A stretch of 64,000 bases of DNA from Paragonimus westermani (Eukaryota; Platyhelminthes; Trematoda; Plagiorchiida; Troglotrematidae), in contig QNGE01000144.1 in assembly GCA_008508345.1 (NCBI GenBank), forward strand, positions 1 through 64,000. Reading direction: 5' to 3'. The position numbers and the translations under genes were made by a program. Each line of letters begins with the position of its first letter. Position 1 is the stretch's first letter. The notes below the pieces were generated by a model that saw only the letters and a program-made list of their open reading frames with translations, ran no database searches and was not told where the DNA came from. Shown piece after piece: positions 49,492 to 62,175 of this stretch.

Positions 49492-51353
49492 GTAAGCAGT
49501 GCGGTAAAATCAAATAGAATCAGTTCGCTATGACTAAGGTTGTAGAACGAGTCACCGCAAAATGTTGTGACTCTGTGGATAGCCAATGTCTTCTTTGATA
49601 AAAACGAATTTAAGGTAAATGTGCATGTCTTAAGCCTAGGCTTCTGTCCATCTTCCTTTTTTGAATGCAACAGCGAAAACTCATGATTTTACCACAAACA
49701 TCCAGCCCAATGTTGTTTGTTATAGTCGATTCAGTATGCGTTGGCCTGATTCCCCATGTTTTTGCGCCCGTATTTTGTCTTCCCGTCAACTGTTGTTTAG
49801 CAGATTGATGCCAAGCATTAAAATTACTTCAAGCTTGCTAGTCGGCAACACTGGTTTAACTCGTTTGGCTTGTTGATATTGAATTTTATGCTATAGAAAT
49901 CAGAATAAACTTCCACGGAATCACTGACTTTATTGAGCATGTCAAACTGAATCTGATGCTGGTAGGTGGCTTCTAATGACAAGAACCGTCAAGCTGTGGC
50001 ACTTCTCATCGTCTGATGTTTGCAGCTTTCGTTTCAGTCAGACATGAACAGGTTTACTGGAGTGGAAGATTTCTGTATGCTTATATATTGTGTTGTAAAA
50101 ATTCTAACCCAGACAAAAAAATATGAACAATGAGAAAAATTATTCACGGGGCATGATTTCCATTTCAGAAAATATAAACATCCATTGCTCAATATTTTTG
50201 AGTGACAGTGTTTAAGTGAATTCGAACGGGTTATGGTTTAGAAATGACAGTGCGGTTGTTGCAAAAAGTAAATCATTGATTCAGTTTCCAGAACGACTCC
50301 TCTCATAAGACATAGGCTGTAGTACAACTCTCGGTGGAAGCGACGATACGCATTAGTGATAACTTTTCAAAAACCTAAAAATTAAGTACAACCGTTCAAA
50401 ATCAGCTGTTTGGAAGTTTGGTTGGGTGCAAGAACCGCTAGCGTCCGCGAACAGCTCTTGGACTGATATCTCGGAAATGCCCAGCTGTATACCGACAATT
50501 CGAAAGGCTTGATCAAACATTTACTGGGGAAATACTCTAGAACAATGGTACCAGTTTTACATATATATATATAAAGGTTTCATGTTACTTCCAAGTAGTA
50601 AGGTCTTTTTGTTCATAAGAGTTGGCAAATTAAACGGAGACTAATACTGAGTCCTCCTTCAAGTGTTCAGCTTGAAGCACATTCATGGATTCCAGCTAAG
50701 TCAATTCCATTGCAACAGCTGCCTAAGCTGAATTAACACGAAGACAACCAACACATATTTTGACGTAAGAGCCGAACGACTCTCATGCGTTCTCATAGTT
50801 CTGTCACTAATTTGAATCGACTAGAAGTCCACATGCTTTACGATCGGGTCAACACAAACCAAAGAGTCATAAGTTTGAAGTAAAAATGTCGAGGCCAATT
50901 ACAACTTTCTAGAGCAAATTTGAATACAACGCAGCAAATGAGCTTACACTAAACTGGTTCGTAGGATACATAATTTCCTCTCCTTCGTGGTTGCCTCGAT
51001 GAATTTGCTAACGAATTTGGGGCAGAAGCGATGAGAGACAGTTATAGCTGCTCGTTTGTATTTAAAAAAACGAACTGCAATAGATTCGTCCATCTTTGTT
51101 ATGGAATTCGCACCGAAAGGGTCATCTACTTCGCATGGACTGATATTTGCAGTCATAAAAAATGTTAACAGCAAGGATAACTTGCCAAAATTTACGTTTT
51201 AATTTTGACAAATACGTCAACAAATCTACTACAAGTAATTCCGACGTGATCCTTTTGAACTCGAAATAGAAAGTGCGTGATTACTGGAGAGTGCTCAATT
51301 GTTCTTTGTAGATAAATTTGAGGTTAGTTTTCCCAACCAGCTGTATAATTTAC
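49492..51353. other. No recognisable feature apart from an (AT)n run
   Basis: An (AT)6 tract lies at 50561-50573. Frames at 49661-49876 and 50944-51174 are unsupported. Confidence 0.4.
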
Positions 51354-51503
51354 ACAATGATCTGGCACATACATAATGTTCGTCTGATCACTCGGCTTAG
51401 CTATTCGAACGCTTCCATGTCGAACACCTGCTGATGAATTGTTTTCCAAAAAATTTGATTGGAGTCCAGATGGAACAAGAAAACAGAGACTATCGAGAAG
51501 CAC
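51354..51503 (-). CDS. Candidate exon C of an unknown minus-strand gene
   Basis: Follows a pyrimidine-rich acceptor (TCAAATATTTTCCAG) and could end at a GTAAAT donor (51353-51348) or run on to the stop at 51324. It encodes about 50 residues, including VLLDSLCFLVPSGLQSNF, SAGVRHGSVRIAKPSDQ and TNIMYVPDHC, in phase 0. The preceding putative intron is 63 bases. Because that is a multiple of three without stops, the frame also reads straight through it. No family is recognised. Confidence 0.3.
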
Positions 51504-51566
51504 CTGGAAAATATTTGAGGAAAGAATGAAGTAAAAACTCCGAAATAAATCACCAGTACCTACTAC

Positions 51567-51648
51567 TTTTGGTGCCGATGCAAACTGCCACGGTTTACTC
51601 AGGACAAATGCTTCGATCAGCCAACGAAGAAAGCGGTCACAAGTCCTA
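51567..51648 (-). CDS. Candidate exon B of an unknown minus-strand gene
   Basis: Between acceptor ATTATGTAG and donor GTAGTA. One base completes the codon left open by exon A, then 27 codons follow: RTCDRFLRWLIEAFVLSK, PWQFASAPK. Phases agree with both neighbours. The acceptor lacks a strong pyrimidine tract, which weakens the model. Very short introns are common in flatworm genes, which fits the 63- and 107-base spacings. Confidence 0.3.
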
Positions 51649-51755
51649 CTACATAATCTCATATTAAAAGCGGCTATCGTCCAGATTTTATTAGATTAAG
51701 GTTGAACTGCACGACACAAATTCACTTCTGTCGCAGCTGCACAGCTCCGGTTTAC

Positions 51756-51947
51756 AGCAAGTGATCATAGCCATTGAGATTTTTTCTTGTTGTTTGTGAG
51801 GTACACTTATCCAACTCGAATCGTGCAGTATATTCATCGACGCTTTTTGGCAAGCGTGATTTACACTCTCCAGAACCGAACTTATGATTCTTGCTGGTTT
51901 TAATGCATCGGATGGAGGTTGACTTCATGGATCCCATTGCGAGTCTG
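51756..51947 (-). CDS. Candidate exon A of an unknown minus-strand gene
   Basis: Starts after a strong acceptor (TCTTGTTTTTCAG, 51960-51948) and ends before a GTAAAC donor. It is 192 bases, entering and leaving in phase 2. It encodes a basic segment (AMGSMKSTSIRCIKTSKN, FGSGECKSRLPKSVDEY, LDKCTSQTTRKNLNGYD). Upstream exons were not found. Together with B and C it gives about 140 residues without similarity to any family I can name. Confidence 0.3.
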
Positions 51948-54900
51948 CTGAAAAACAAGATATATGGTCTTCTTGGAGGATCTAACCGATAGCCAATGAC
52001 TCGAGATTCTGACTCATTTTGCAGTGAGAGGCCTGCCTGGCCTGACGATACAGCAAATAAGGCAGTATTGTCTGATTTTGATCACTGTTGCGCGCAGTGG
52101 ACATATTTGAAGTTACATCAAACTTTTGGGTTATACCACATGTTCTTTGACTTTAGTGGATAATACGCAGGTGGTTACAGCTAACCGCAGAGTGGCTGGA
52201 ATGTTCTTTGTTCGACGTTACCTTTTATAACACCGTTCTACGTAATTCGTGAAACAACAGTGCCGTAACTGTAAAAGTAGTTCTACTGTATCCTTATATA
52301 TTCGTGCATCACTGTCTAAGTTTTACTGCATGGTCAACAGTGAGACATACAGCCGTGCGAGTGCATCTCCTTTTCATCTGACTCCTGCTCTTTGACCTAC
52401 CTGAAAAAGATTGCAACTCGGGCGATGGAAGTCTTATCTGCTACAGCTTTACAGATGAATGCAGTGCACAAATCTGACCGCCATGCCAAGGCAGCAGGAT
52501 AGGTCACAGGACATTCCATTTGCTATCTTCTTCATTACAGGCCAGTAGACAGCTTCACAGTCTTGTGTAACACTACCTCATCAGCGTGCAATATTGATCA
52601 GATATCGGCAAGGATAGTAAACGTACGAGTTACCCTGACCAACCTGCATCATTTCGGGCGTCCAAAAGACGCTCGGGTTTCCCTAAAAGGGGGGCTCATA
52701 TAGTTTATGTCCGCGCCTTTCTGCTGTGTGGTCCGGAACCGAGGGCAGCTCAATGAGAAAATATAAGTAATGTTTGATGTTGGGTGTCTCCGCCAGTCAG
52801 CCCCTATCAAATGGACTGATCACGTGAGTAAAACGGCCGTTCGCCAACTCACGTCCTGTAACGTTTTGGATGAGAGATCAACTGGGCAGCTAATGACGTT
52901 TCCACAGTCTGCGATTTTCGGGTCACGTACTGCGCATGACAGCTGCGCGTTTGCCATATTGGAATTTGTATACTGAGATCACCAACATTTGAGTAAGCGC
53001 ACATGGTTTTCAAGCAACAGTAAGGTCACGAAACATGAAGTCTCCTACTGCGCCTTGAAGAAAAGTGTGTAGCTGTTGTCTGCCTGGCTGGAGTCCTCGT
53101 CACTACTAAAACCGCCGGTTAAAAACGCAATCCGAGATGGCGACGTGCCGCTAAATTTAGCGTATCCGCATCCACACCATCTATTTTTTCTGGTTGATAA
53201 CGGTAATATTAATAGTGTGTTATAAATTTTCAGAAACGTGTATTGTTGTAAGGTAATCCACTTCATTGTTGGGGTAAGCTGCAGCATCAGCCAGAGTACC
53301 TTCTTGTCAGGCTCACGACTGTAATTATGAGGATGATGTGACTTTGACAGGAAGGATGAGGATGCTTGATAAACAGTGTATAAGGACCTATAAGAACTAT
53401 GCTGTACAACTGTATCCCAATGCGTACCTTTGGTAAATAAACGGTAGCGTCCGTTATCCTGTAAGATGCACTGTCAAATTATGTAAAACTAATTGACCAC
53501 AGCCAACCAAATGCCAGGAATATAGAATCGTAGAAGGTTGGTAGGACAAATAAAGAAATCCGGTGATCATTGCCTGTTAGGAAACACGCAGAATCTCAGC
53601 TTGAAATTTACGACATAAACTGAGTAGTGCATGTGGTCAATAACTGGCAAATTAAAGCAGACGTGCTAAAATGCGCATGAAATAACGATGCGCATAAAAC
53701 AAACTGTGGAACGTTGTAATCAAGACAGAAGAGAAACAGGGGTAATCTGTTGTTCAGAAGATATTGTGTTGAGGTTAACGCGTTCTTCCCTTTGCACTGT
53801 GCAACAGAACAGCCAAAACATATTTGGCATTACTATGTGCACTGTAGTGGGACGAATTGTGACACTTATTCCATGCACGTTCAAAAATGATTGGTTGATT
53901 GGTAACGTCTTCCCCATTTAGAGCAATCTTAATAAGCAACTTATTAACGAAACAATCTCTTACGCTCCTCCTACCATCTCTTTGCTGACCAGAAACAACT
54001 TTCATTGCAATCTTTGGGCAATAGGGAACTTCGCTTGAACGTAGTATGAGCAGTCGCATTTGAAAAACTGTCCGCACTGCACCATCAAAAGGGAAGTTCA
54101 CCTTATTTTTCTGAGCTACCATGAGGAGATTCGTGTCGGAAATGTTATTATTTATGATTAAAACGACAGAAATGATATTCGTGCATTTTTGCGGTCAATC
54201 CGGTCGCCACGATATCGTAAGGTAAGAACGCTGGTCCTATACTAACAATTCGAGTGAACAATAATCGTCAATATACCTGTTAGACCAATTTGCTGGTGAT
54301 CTGAGTATGAATTACTTGTTTGCCGAGTAAGCTTTCAAACAGTGACTTTCGTTTTCGTACCGCTAACTTTTTAAGTAACGTCATGGGGAGGTAAAGTGAA
54401 TAAGTTGAGAAAAACGCACGCAGCTTCCGCGAACAGGAGATTGGCAAGAAACTGAGGGGGTCCAGCAATTATATCTGTTAGGAAAGCAAACATTTGCATG
54501 AAGATAGGGCAAGAGAAGCTACCGGCACGCTTTTGAAGGACAGGAAAGTGATATATACTAAGGAAATCATACGCTGCACTTGAGCTCAGTGTCTGTATGT
54601 ATAGAGTTTACAATCTGACCGGCAATGTTGTAAAAAGTTCATTTGATGGTGCAGTAGACTGTTACATATCAATGCGCATGGAGAAAATTGAGTCCCAGTT
54701 TACTACAAAACTTTGTCTGAAGTATATCCACTCTGTTTGTCGAAGTCCTAATGCTTACTTCAAAGAAGAGAACTGAGAACTTGTTCGCAGTTCTTTTTCG
54801 TAATCTGGGGACCTTTCACTCTAAACACAGTTCAATGCCTTTCAAAAAACTTGTGGTTATTGTGAAAAATGACTGTTATTGAGTTACTGATGATTTTTTG

Positions 54901-57900
54901 AAAGCCCAGATTTGTAAGCGCAGATTTTCTGCGTTGCGATAAGTTAACTTAATTTGTGAGGAAATATGCGAATAATTTTTTTAAAATGATTTTTTAAGCC
55001 AATTAGAAAGATCCACCTTCAGAACGAAATACGATTTCGCAAAATCTTTATCAGCCATCTCTTATTGGCTTGCATGAGATTAGCGCATTCAGCCATCTGT
55101 CGCGTTTGTCTGGCTAATTCATTTGCGTTCTTTCATAATAGACACAGTCACGAAGTTAATGTCGTTAGAATAAGAACTTTTTGTTTAGTTGTTTCAGGTT
55201 TCCACAAATAAGAAACAAGTTGACACAGTTCAGAAAGAGTTCGATGGTCAAAAAAGGAAACCAACTTCAACGCGTTACTTTTTAACAAAGTCAACTGTGA
55301 TGATTGTTCTTCTGTATCTACCGTTTCGCATATGAATATTTGATTACGTTGCTTACTATTGACGTAAATGCCGAATCCCGATCAGCTTGTCTACTCATCG
55401 TGTCGTCACACTTGAACACTAGTGAATGATCAACCTTAGTTGACTTTGTTCTAAACAACAGAGTTCATTGCGTTGTTTGTGAGGGTAAAAACGCAAATTT
55501 ATAACAACTACTGATGGCAAAAATCCATATTAACTTACTCTGCACAGAGAACAAACTCAAACAAAGAACATCTCAAAAACTAAAGTTAGTTGTCTGATTT
55601 TAAAGTTGTTTTAAAGTTTGGAAACTTTCTTTTTTTTAGGTTGCCTAAAATCTTACAAAAATGACAGATGCGTAACCTCAGTTGGTGATCGTTGAATATT
55701 TTCTTCACTGAATCAGGCTTTATCCCGAGAGTAAGAAAGCCTAGTTCAAACTAATAGTAATCGACCACTGAGGTGATGCAGTCTTCCATCGTTAATTTGT
55801 GAACATCTGTAGTGGCATATTTCAGACTTGGCTCGCAAACTGAGAAAATCAATTGTCCATAAAAGGTAATATATGCCACGCGTTACCCGTAATTGGTGGT
55901 TGTGAGGGAAGGTATTTTTGAGGTTATGGGGATTATCCATAGTTTGTATACCATCTAGGTTGTGAAACTCTCCAAGGGGCCGATAACATCAATCGGGCGA
56001 AGTACGTTGTTCGGTTGGCGAGTTCAATGACCTAAGTTTTCATCTGTATATCCCGCTTGATCAACAAGATGATGTCACACATTTCTATATAAAATATGCA
56101 AACTGGGTAGATGATGCTAATTAAACACACCAAGTTCTAATATGTGTGTGTAGTTGCTGCTAACTGTGAATACCGTGCAAACTTCTATCACCTCGATAAT
56201 TACTGCGACCTTAGGTTAACAATCATTGGTTATAGGGCAACTTGCTTATGAATCACACTTCCTCTTGATAATACATTAAACAGCAGCTAGTTTATGCATT
56301 CTGCTCTGCACATTATTGACGGATGATCTTCGGAATTATATTTTTAACTCGTTTGTAAAGCATGGTGATATTCAAAATTGCAACATCACCTAAAGTATGC
56401 AGCTCATGCAAACCTGAACTTTGATATGTCCGCAAGCGTAGCTCATGAATAACGCTTTCTAAAACACTTGGTTTACACGATCAAACTGAATTTTTTTGTA
56501 TATTAGGTGCCTCGTACCAAGTCGACGTTATTTCGTTTACAAATATCACGATTCAGTGGCATAAGGTATGACATTTAACAGATCTAATCTGAAACGACTT
56601 CTGAGAATTAAATTCACCAGCCGACAGTGGTAGATCTCAAGCGTAGGCAGATGATAAACACTCAACATCACCCAAGAGTTCTCTAGGATTATGAATGATC
56701 ACCTAGTGTGCAGTAAGAAAGTTAAAACCCAAAATTAAAATAAACTGAGCTGACGAGAACGTTCGAGCGAATTGAGTGCTCAGATGCAAACACTGTTCTT
56801 ACGGTTTTCTGAGGCAGTTGCAATCAATCCACTCAAACCAACACTCCGTGTTCAGAAACCACTGTTCGTGAATTTGACCCTTTACTGGACTTAATGACTT
56901 ATCCTAACCCGCTTATTGATTATCCACCACTCAATTTGTTTATTATTAAAAAAATAGTCCATCCAAATTATTGTAAATCTTGTACAGAGGAGTCAATACG
57001 AAATGCTTGCACCTACCAGCTTTCGTGTTCTAACTGCTTTGTTCAAACTGCTCAAGGAAACCAAGTGTTTCAAATACTGTTCGGTTTATAATGGCTGCAG
57101 TCCTCCAACAGTGATCAATGGTCGAAAACACCCGATACCAGCGAATACAACTTGAAGAAAAAATCTTGGTAAAGGGGTCGGTTATTGAAAATACTACTGT
57201 CACCACTGGGTCCAACCTCAGGACAATAAGATATTGTTAGTACTGATCAAGAACAGTCACATAATTAAACGTCAACAGTTTTCTTGTCATTTGGTATGTC
57301 ATTGACACGATGATAAACCAGCTTGCAAAATGACGGACGTGTACGTAATACAAAAGTGAAACACCTGTGCGATTTAGTCTGCTCCAAATATGGGTAAAAG
57401 TTTTTCGTTCTTGGTTTACTCGATACTCAGGACTTGTTTGAATGTGAACCCTACAACTAGATGTTAGTTGTCTTCATATAAACTAGAGTGCTCATAATTT
57501 ATCTGGGACTCAAGTGGGTCTAACTCTGGGCATCACACGTTCTCTTGATAGCCGCTTTCAGCTTTCTTCTGTTTATGTGAACGCAGCAGATAGGAAGCCG
57601 CCGACAAAAACGGATAGTTCACGCGTTCGACTGAACAAAAAGGGATAAATAAAACGAACCTATCACTAGGGACGGATATGAATTAATGACAAGGGTTTTA
57701 ACTCAAAGAACAAGCCACGGATATAGCCTAATAGAACGGATTTATGCATGACTCTTCCCCCACTGTCCGCCAATCAATTGGTCTGTAATATTAAGAAAAT
57801 TATCGTTCTCCTGAAACTGACTAGGGGCTTCCAATCAAGGATAAAGCAGAGTCTGAATATCAATTAAGGCAATTTACTATAAGATTGCGGATCTGCTTAA

Positions 57901-58377
57901 CTCAGTATACGTTCGCTTTTACTGCATACAACCTCAGCTGTCAGTGCAATGTCTGGCCCAGATGAGAACGTGCGGTTTAGCTTTCAGTTGCCCAGAAACC
58001 TTAATCTTACACATGAATCGTTAGAAAGTTATCCAATAATTCAATGCAAAATACATTCATAATTAATCGCGTTTCGTACTCCATTTCTAACATTCCCGAA
58101 ATTTTCAGAGTGGGATTTGAAATTAGCGCAGCAGATTTTCTAAGGTGTGCTGATAACAAAGTTTTGGGTTTTTAGACTCCGACCAACATGAGGTTACAAT
58201 TCAAAACATTGTTTTCCGCTGGTTGTTTGAGAAAACCTTGGTCTTTGGAGGCCCATTACTTTGGTGAATGCCGCGCCATTCATGTGGTAGTCACTAAGTT
58301 AACATTACTTTTTTGAAAATGCTTAACTGTACCGCTTAGAATGTTACTTATTTCTTCTGTTTTTATATCGCCATTAA
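51948..58377. other. No confidently recognised feature
   Basis: Protein-like minus-strand frames (53045-53287, 53775-54122, 54280-54468) could hold further exons of the 51-kb candidate gene. No consistent splice chain could be built by eye. The rest is unremarkable AT-rich sequence. Confidence 0.35.
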
Positions 58378-58782
58378 TTCTACTTTTCTGCCTCACTTTC
58401 ATATCAATACGTGATTTCAGTTTACCACAGAAAATCACGGTTGAAAACGTTTCTTTGACGTGCATTACAGTCCTCGGTCATTTGAGAATTAACACATCCC
58501 CATTCTTAGTTCCGGCACAATAATAACTAAAGACAACATTACAGGTTGTTATCCTTTCTCCTACCTCTTACTCACGAACGCAAAATATGGAAACATATAA
58601 TGCAGTCAGATGTCAACAACTAGGAAGAGACTGAACGATCGTTCATCCCGAGAAGTGTACTGACGTCCACTTTCATGGACAACCAATCAAGACAGTTGTG
58701 TTTTCAGAAGCAGACAATTTTTAGTTAACTTTTTAAAGGCAACCGTACTAGAACTGTTGCATATCGAAAACTGTTTAATATA
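58378..58782 (+). repeat. Recent duplication, copy 1 (with extra 73-base segment)
   Basis: Matches 62176-62505. The central 194 bases (58449-58642) are identical to 62247-62440, with about ten differences in the flanks. After TTTCATGG it contains about 73 bases (58679-58751) absent from the other copy; the match then resumes at TGTTGCATAT. No coding content was recognised. Confidence 0.9.
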
Positions 58783-59590
58783 TTAGCGCAACCACACTGC
58801 GCGACTGAAGTGCGGTTGAATCTCACAACAAGGAGTGCTTTTTAGTCTGTTCATTATCGCACCATACGGTGATATTCCGTCACCCATGTTATCTATCACC
58901 CCATTTGCAATGACGTCACTTGCGGTGACGTCCATCCCGTTAGAACACAAAACAAATGACCAGCGGATGATGTGTGCGACAGTACAACAGGCCATGAAAA
59001 CAACTCGCCATTGCTTTGCAAGGTAAACCATGGAAACAGACCACGTTACTGATCCCGGCAATCAGTTCGACTTGTCCCTGCACAAATCAAACTTGCAAAT
59101 GATTGCGTTCTTCAATGCAGCATCGAGAAGTGCACACTTTCCAGCAGTGTTTATGCGTTAGCTGCTGTCTCAGCTAATTTTTGTCTTGCAGCTAATAACA
59201 GCCTCATTTGGACGACTGAAGTGTCTAGGAGAAGTTGACAGCAAACATTAACTGTGAGAGTAGTTCAGTTTATATGAACCATATGAGAGATATTCAGTTT
59301 ACATCAGCCAGAAATCTCCTATTACTCACCAGTACTAACCGTTCTTTAACACAAACTTCAAGTTTTGCCGGTTACTCATCTCTGTTCTTCATTACACCGT
59401 ACGTTCTGATGTCTTAAAGTTGTAGCTGAAGACACCAAAAGAATTGACATCTTATATCGTTACTGACTATCTGCAACTGGCATGGGACGATGTGAAATTG
59501 ATTGTAAATTTTCCGCCGTAACAAGGTTCTGACTAAGCACTGTCAAAAAAATAAGAACATCTGAAGATTAATTATTGAGGCTCAGAGCAT

Positions 59591-59607
59591 TCTCTCTCTC
59601 TCTCTCT
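59591..59607. repeat. (TC)n microsatellite
   Basis: Eight TC units plus one T. Confidence 0.9.
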
Positions 59608-59640
59608 GACTTTAACTTACTGTACAATCATTGTGTTTAA

Positions 59641-59793
59641 ACGAGCAAATATCAACTACCGATTTATCGACCGGATGAGGCAAACCGAGTTTTAGTCTTA
59701 GATTATTGCGATGATATGGCTGTATTATTGCACGGGAGAGGTTTGTCTCTCAAGAAAGCTCAAGAATTATTGAATAGATCCCAGTCCGACTGA
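59641..59793 (+). pseudogene. Reverse-transcriptase palm fragment with mutated YADD box
   Basis: A 50-codon frame bounded by stops (59638 and 59791) reads RPDEANRVLVLDYCDDMAVL followed by SLKKAQELLNR. This matches LINE reverse-transcriptase motif C, the metal-binding aspartate pair in the palm domain, normally L.YADDIAL followed by an amphipathic helix with KAQ.LL.R. Both aspartates are kept, but the alanine of YADD is cysteine. Flanking LINE sequence is not recognisable, so this is a small remnant. It could belong to the same broad class as the LINE at the start of the window, but the motifs do not overlap and this cannot be tested here. Confidence 0.6.
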
Positions 59794-61917
59794 GTGTCAA
59801 ACTGATACGCACATCATTTTTTGAAGAGTTGCATTTGCTCAGTGCTTTAGGCAAACATTTTCCAGATTGAAGGATAGCACACGCTTCAGAAAAACTCACC
59901 GCGTCTATTTAAATCCAAGTAACATCGACCCAAATCCACGTGCAGTTGAAGAATGAAAGTTCTGTTTTTTGACCAGAGCCGAACTTTGAGTGCGATATTT
60001 TTCATGAATTTAATCACCTCAGGTGACTTTACAAAACGATAATGGGCATTCTGCTTGCTCAACAGCATACGCCCTTATTATGTTGTCACGCCAGCCTATT
60101 GCATTTGCCAGTTGTGCGTAATTTTTGATCGACTGCAATGCGTTCAATAACCAGTGACCTATTTCGATATTTTCAATGTTCCTGAAGGTACGGTTTAGGT
60201 TTTAACAATGCAACCTTCAGTTCATTATGTTTGTTTTGTAGCGCGAATAATCGATCAATTCTTTGTCTTTGTGTCCTTTATTTTCAGCAGGAAATTTATA
60301 ACATTTCCGGGAAATAACACAATGTGCTTCAGTAGAAACGACGTGAACTATTAACTGGAAACGTTTTCGCACTTTCTTCTGTCACTGGTGAAGTTTTCTT
60401 CGGCAAAACATTCCAGTTATTAGAAATATTAGCGAGTTGTCTAAACCATTCAGTCTTAAGTTGGACGGATAATAGTGATTCATAAATCTGTTCATTAATC
60501 ACCATGACTAAACATTTGGCTATGCACATTTTGTAAAGTCCAGCTCGAAAGTGAGAGGAAATTGATTAGCTCAGGATTGCTTCGTCAACCGGAGTTAAGA
60601 TGCCTTTCCAATGGCAGATACGCTTAAATAGGCAGGCGGAACAGGAGGTTAGTTATTCTCTAGGAAGAGACCCTATCGGAGAGTTTATCGGGATGCTAAA
60701 GCTGCGGTCACAAGTGGAACATTTCTGGTTTTTAGTAATCACCATCACTGACAAATTATAAGTTACTAAACAACGTGCAGTAAATATCGTAGGGTCGGTG
60801 AGCTGACCAGGTTAAGAATCTTTTTAGTAAAACACGCAAAACTTCCACGATAGAACTAGCGGCTACTGTTAAAACAATGATTTTTGAGTGAGCCGCTTAA
60901 CTAACGCATGAATTGCAGATTCAGTAGTGCCGAGGTGAGAGTAAACAGACAGAAATGTGTGACAATTGACAGTCTTGTTGATGATGATGATCTTAGTTGT
61001 TGACTTCGCTCGAAAAACTGTAATTGATCGAAGCAAAGTAAACGAAAGTGTCATTGATAATGTTATATAGGGTGATCGGGGAGATGGCTTTCAATGATGG
61101 AATTTCACAACTTCCAAATGTGTTGAAATCTCACCATTTTTTAAAGATCACCTAATATCAAAACAAGAATGCATTTACGGAATCGCCTCTTGTAGAAAAA
61201 AGACAGAATAAGGTTGATCCACCGACTGACCGGATTCGGAGTAACAAGTTTGTTAACATCATAGCAAAACTGAGAAAAGTTTCTTGATTAACCGGCTGGC
61301 AGTTTACAATAAACTTTAGGCTTATTATTCGGGAAAAGCTGTAGACAATATCTGTACCAATGTACTTACAATCGTATCCACCGCGCTCTGTTGGTGGTCT
61401 TTAGATGCAGGTATAAATGATAGGTGGATCTCAAGCGGTTTCTGATTAATAGTTCACTGAGCAGATTATTAGGATAAACTGATAGCAATACTTGATAACT
61501 GATTGAACGACAGTGTCAAATACTCATGCAATCAAGGGTGAAAAATCTGAATAAACAACCACTACATGCATCCGTCAAATCTTTGGAACTTGGTCATGTT
61601 CAGGGTATAAACCATGCGATTAGAATTGACTGAGGGATTGTTTCATCTTTTGCGCAGCAAACGGATTGCTCTGGGATTATTTTATCTACAATGAAAGTTC
61701 CCCACCTTTCTTCTGCGAATAAAAACGGTTACATAGTCAATCGACGGCCCGATCACATAGCAGTTAGAAAATCTCAACCAACGTATGTCCAATTAGGATA
61801 TGACCAACATCTGCTTTCAAGTTACACGGAACTCGAAATAAAAAATATAGTATAATCAGAACGTTGAAAAATAAATTAGTATTTTAGGCACAACGAGTTA
61901 AGACTAAGAGAGTTATA
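59794..61917. other. No recognisable feature
   Basis: Nothing was recognised on either strand. Confidence 0.45.
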
Positions 61918-62130
61918 GTTCTTCAAGTTGAACATCACCCATATTTGATCGCAGCCTTCGCATTCAGATAGACTTTCCAACCAGCCTCTTTCGAAAAGAA
62001 TCACGAGACTCGAGTTTCGCTCTTATTAGAGCTAGTCAGTAGTGCATATTCTTGTCACGGCCGGGATTTGAACTCCGGTCATTCCAATCATTAGGGCAAC
62101 CGTGTTGACCACTGCATCAGTGACTTCACC
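61918..62130 (-). mobile_element. Family A SINE (tRNA-like head plus hammerhead), copy 4, best preserved
   Basis: Read on the minus strand. The tRNA-like head (about 62125-62054) has box A-like CTGATGCAGTGGTCAAC and box B-like GAGTTCAAATCCCG. The hammerhead domain follows (62053-61996), then an ~80-base body shared with the 27-kb copy. The head does not form a clean T-arm or anticodon arm, so it is a derived promoter, not a tRNA gene. The layout parallels the schistosome SM-alpha element: polymerase III head, then self-cleaving RNA. An A- and T-rich stretch lies just upstream of the head. Confidence 0.8.
61996..62053 (-). ncRNA. Hammerhead ribozyme (type I fold), near-intact
   Basis: Minus-strand order: AAGAAT (62053-62048), ATG bulge, CACTA, core CTGACTA (62039-62033), stem II GCTCT-AATA-AGAGC (62032-62019, five perfect pairs), GAA, a two-pair stem III AC-TCGA-GT, cleavage-site C (62007), TCGTG and ATTCTT (62001-61996). 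Distal stem I is six perfect pairs; proximal stem I has four of five. The only core fault is the eighth conserved base, which is T instead of G in CTGANGA; that change is expected to cripple cleavage. A hammerhead in such an element would cut the transcript into unit lengths after the cleavage C. Confidence 0.8.
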
Positions 62131-62175
62131 TTGTGGTGCTCACGATGTTTTTTTCTAAATTTACATCCTTAGTGC

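Noticed and set aside
62054..62125. tRNA gene on the minus strand
   Set aside because: Box A- and box B-like strings are present, but the T-stem has two mismatches and no proper anticodon arm forms. The segment is repeated as the head of a SINE.
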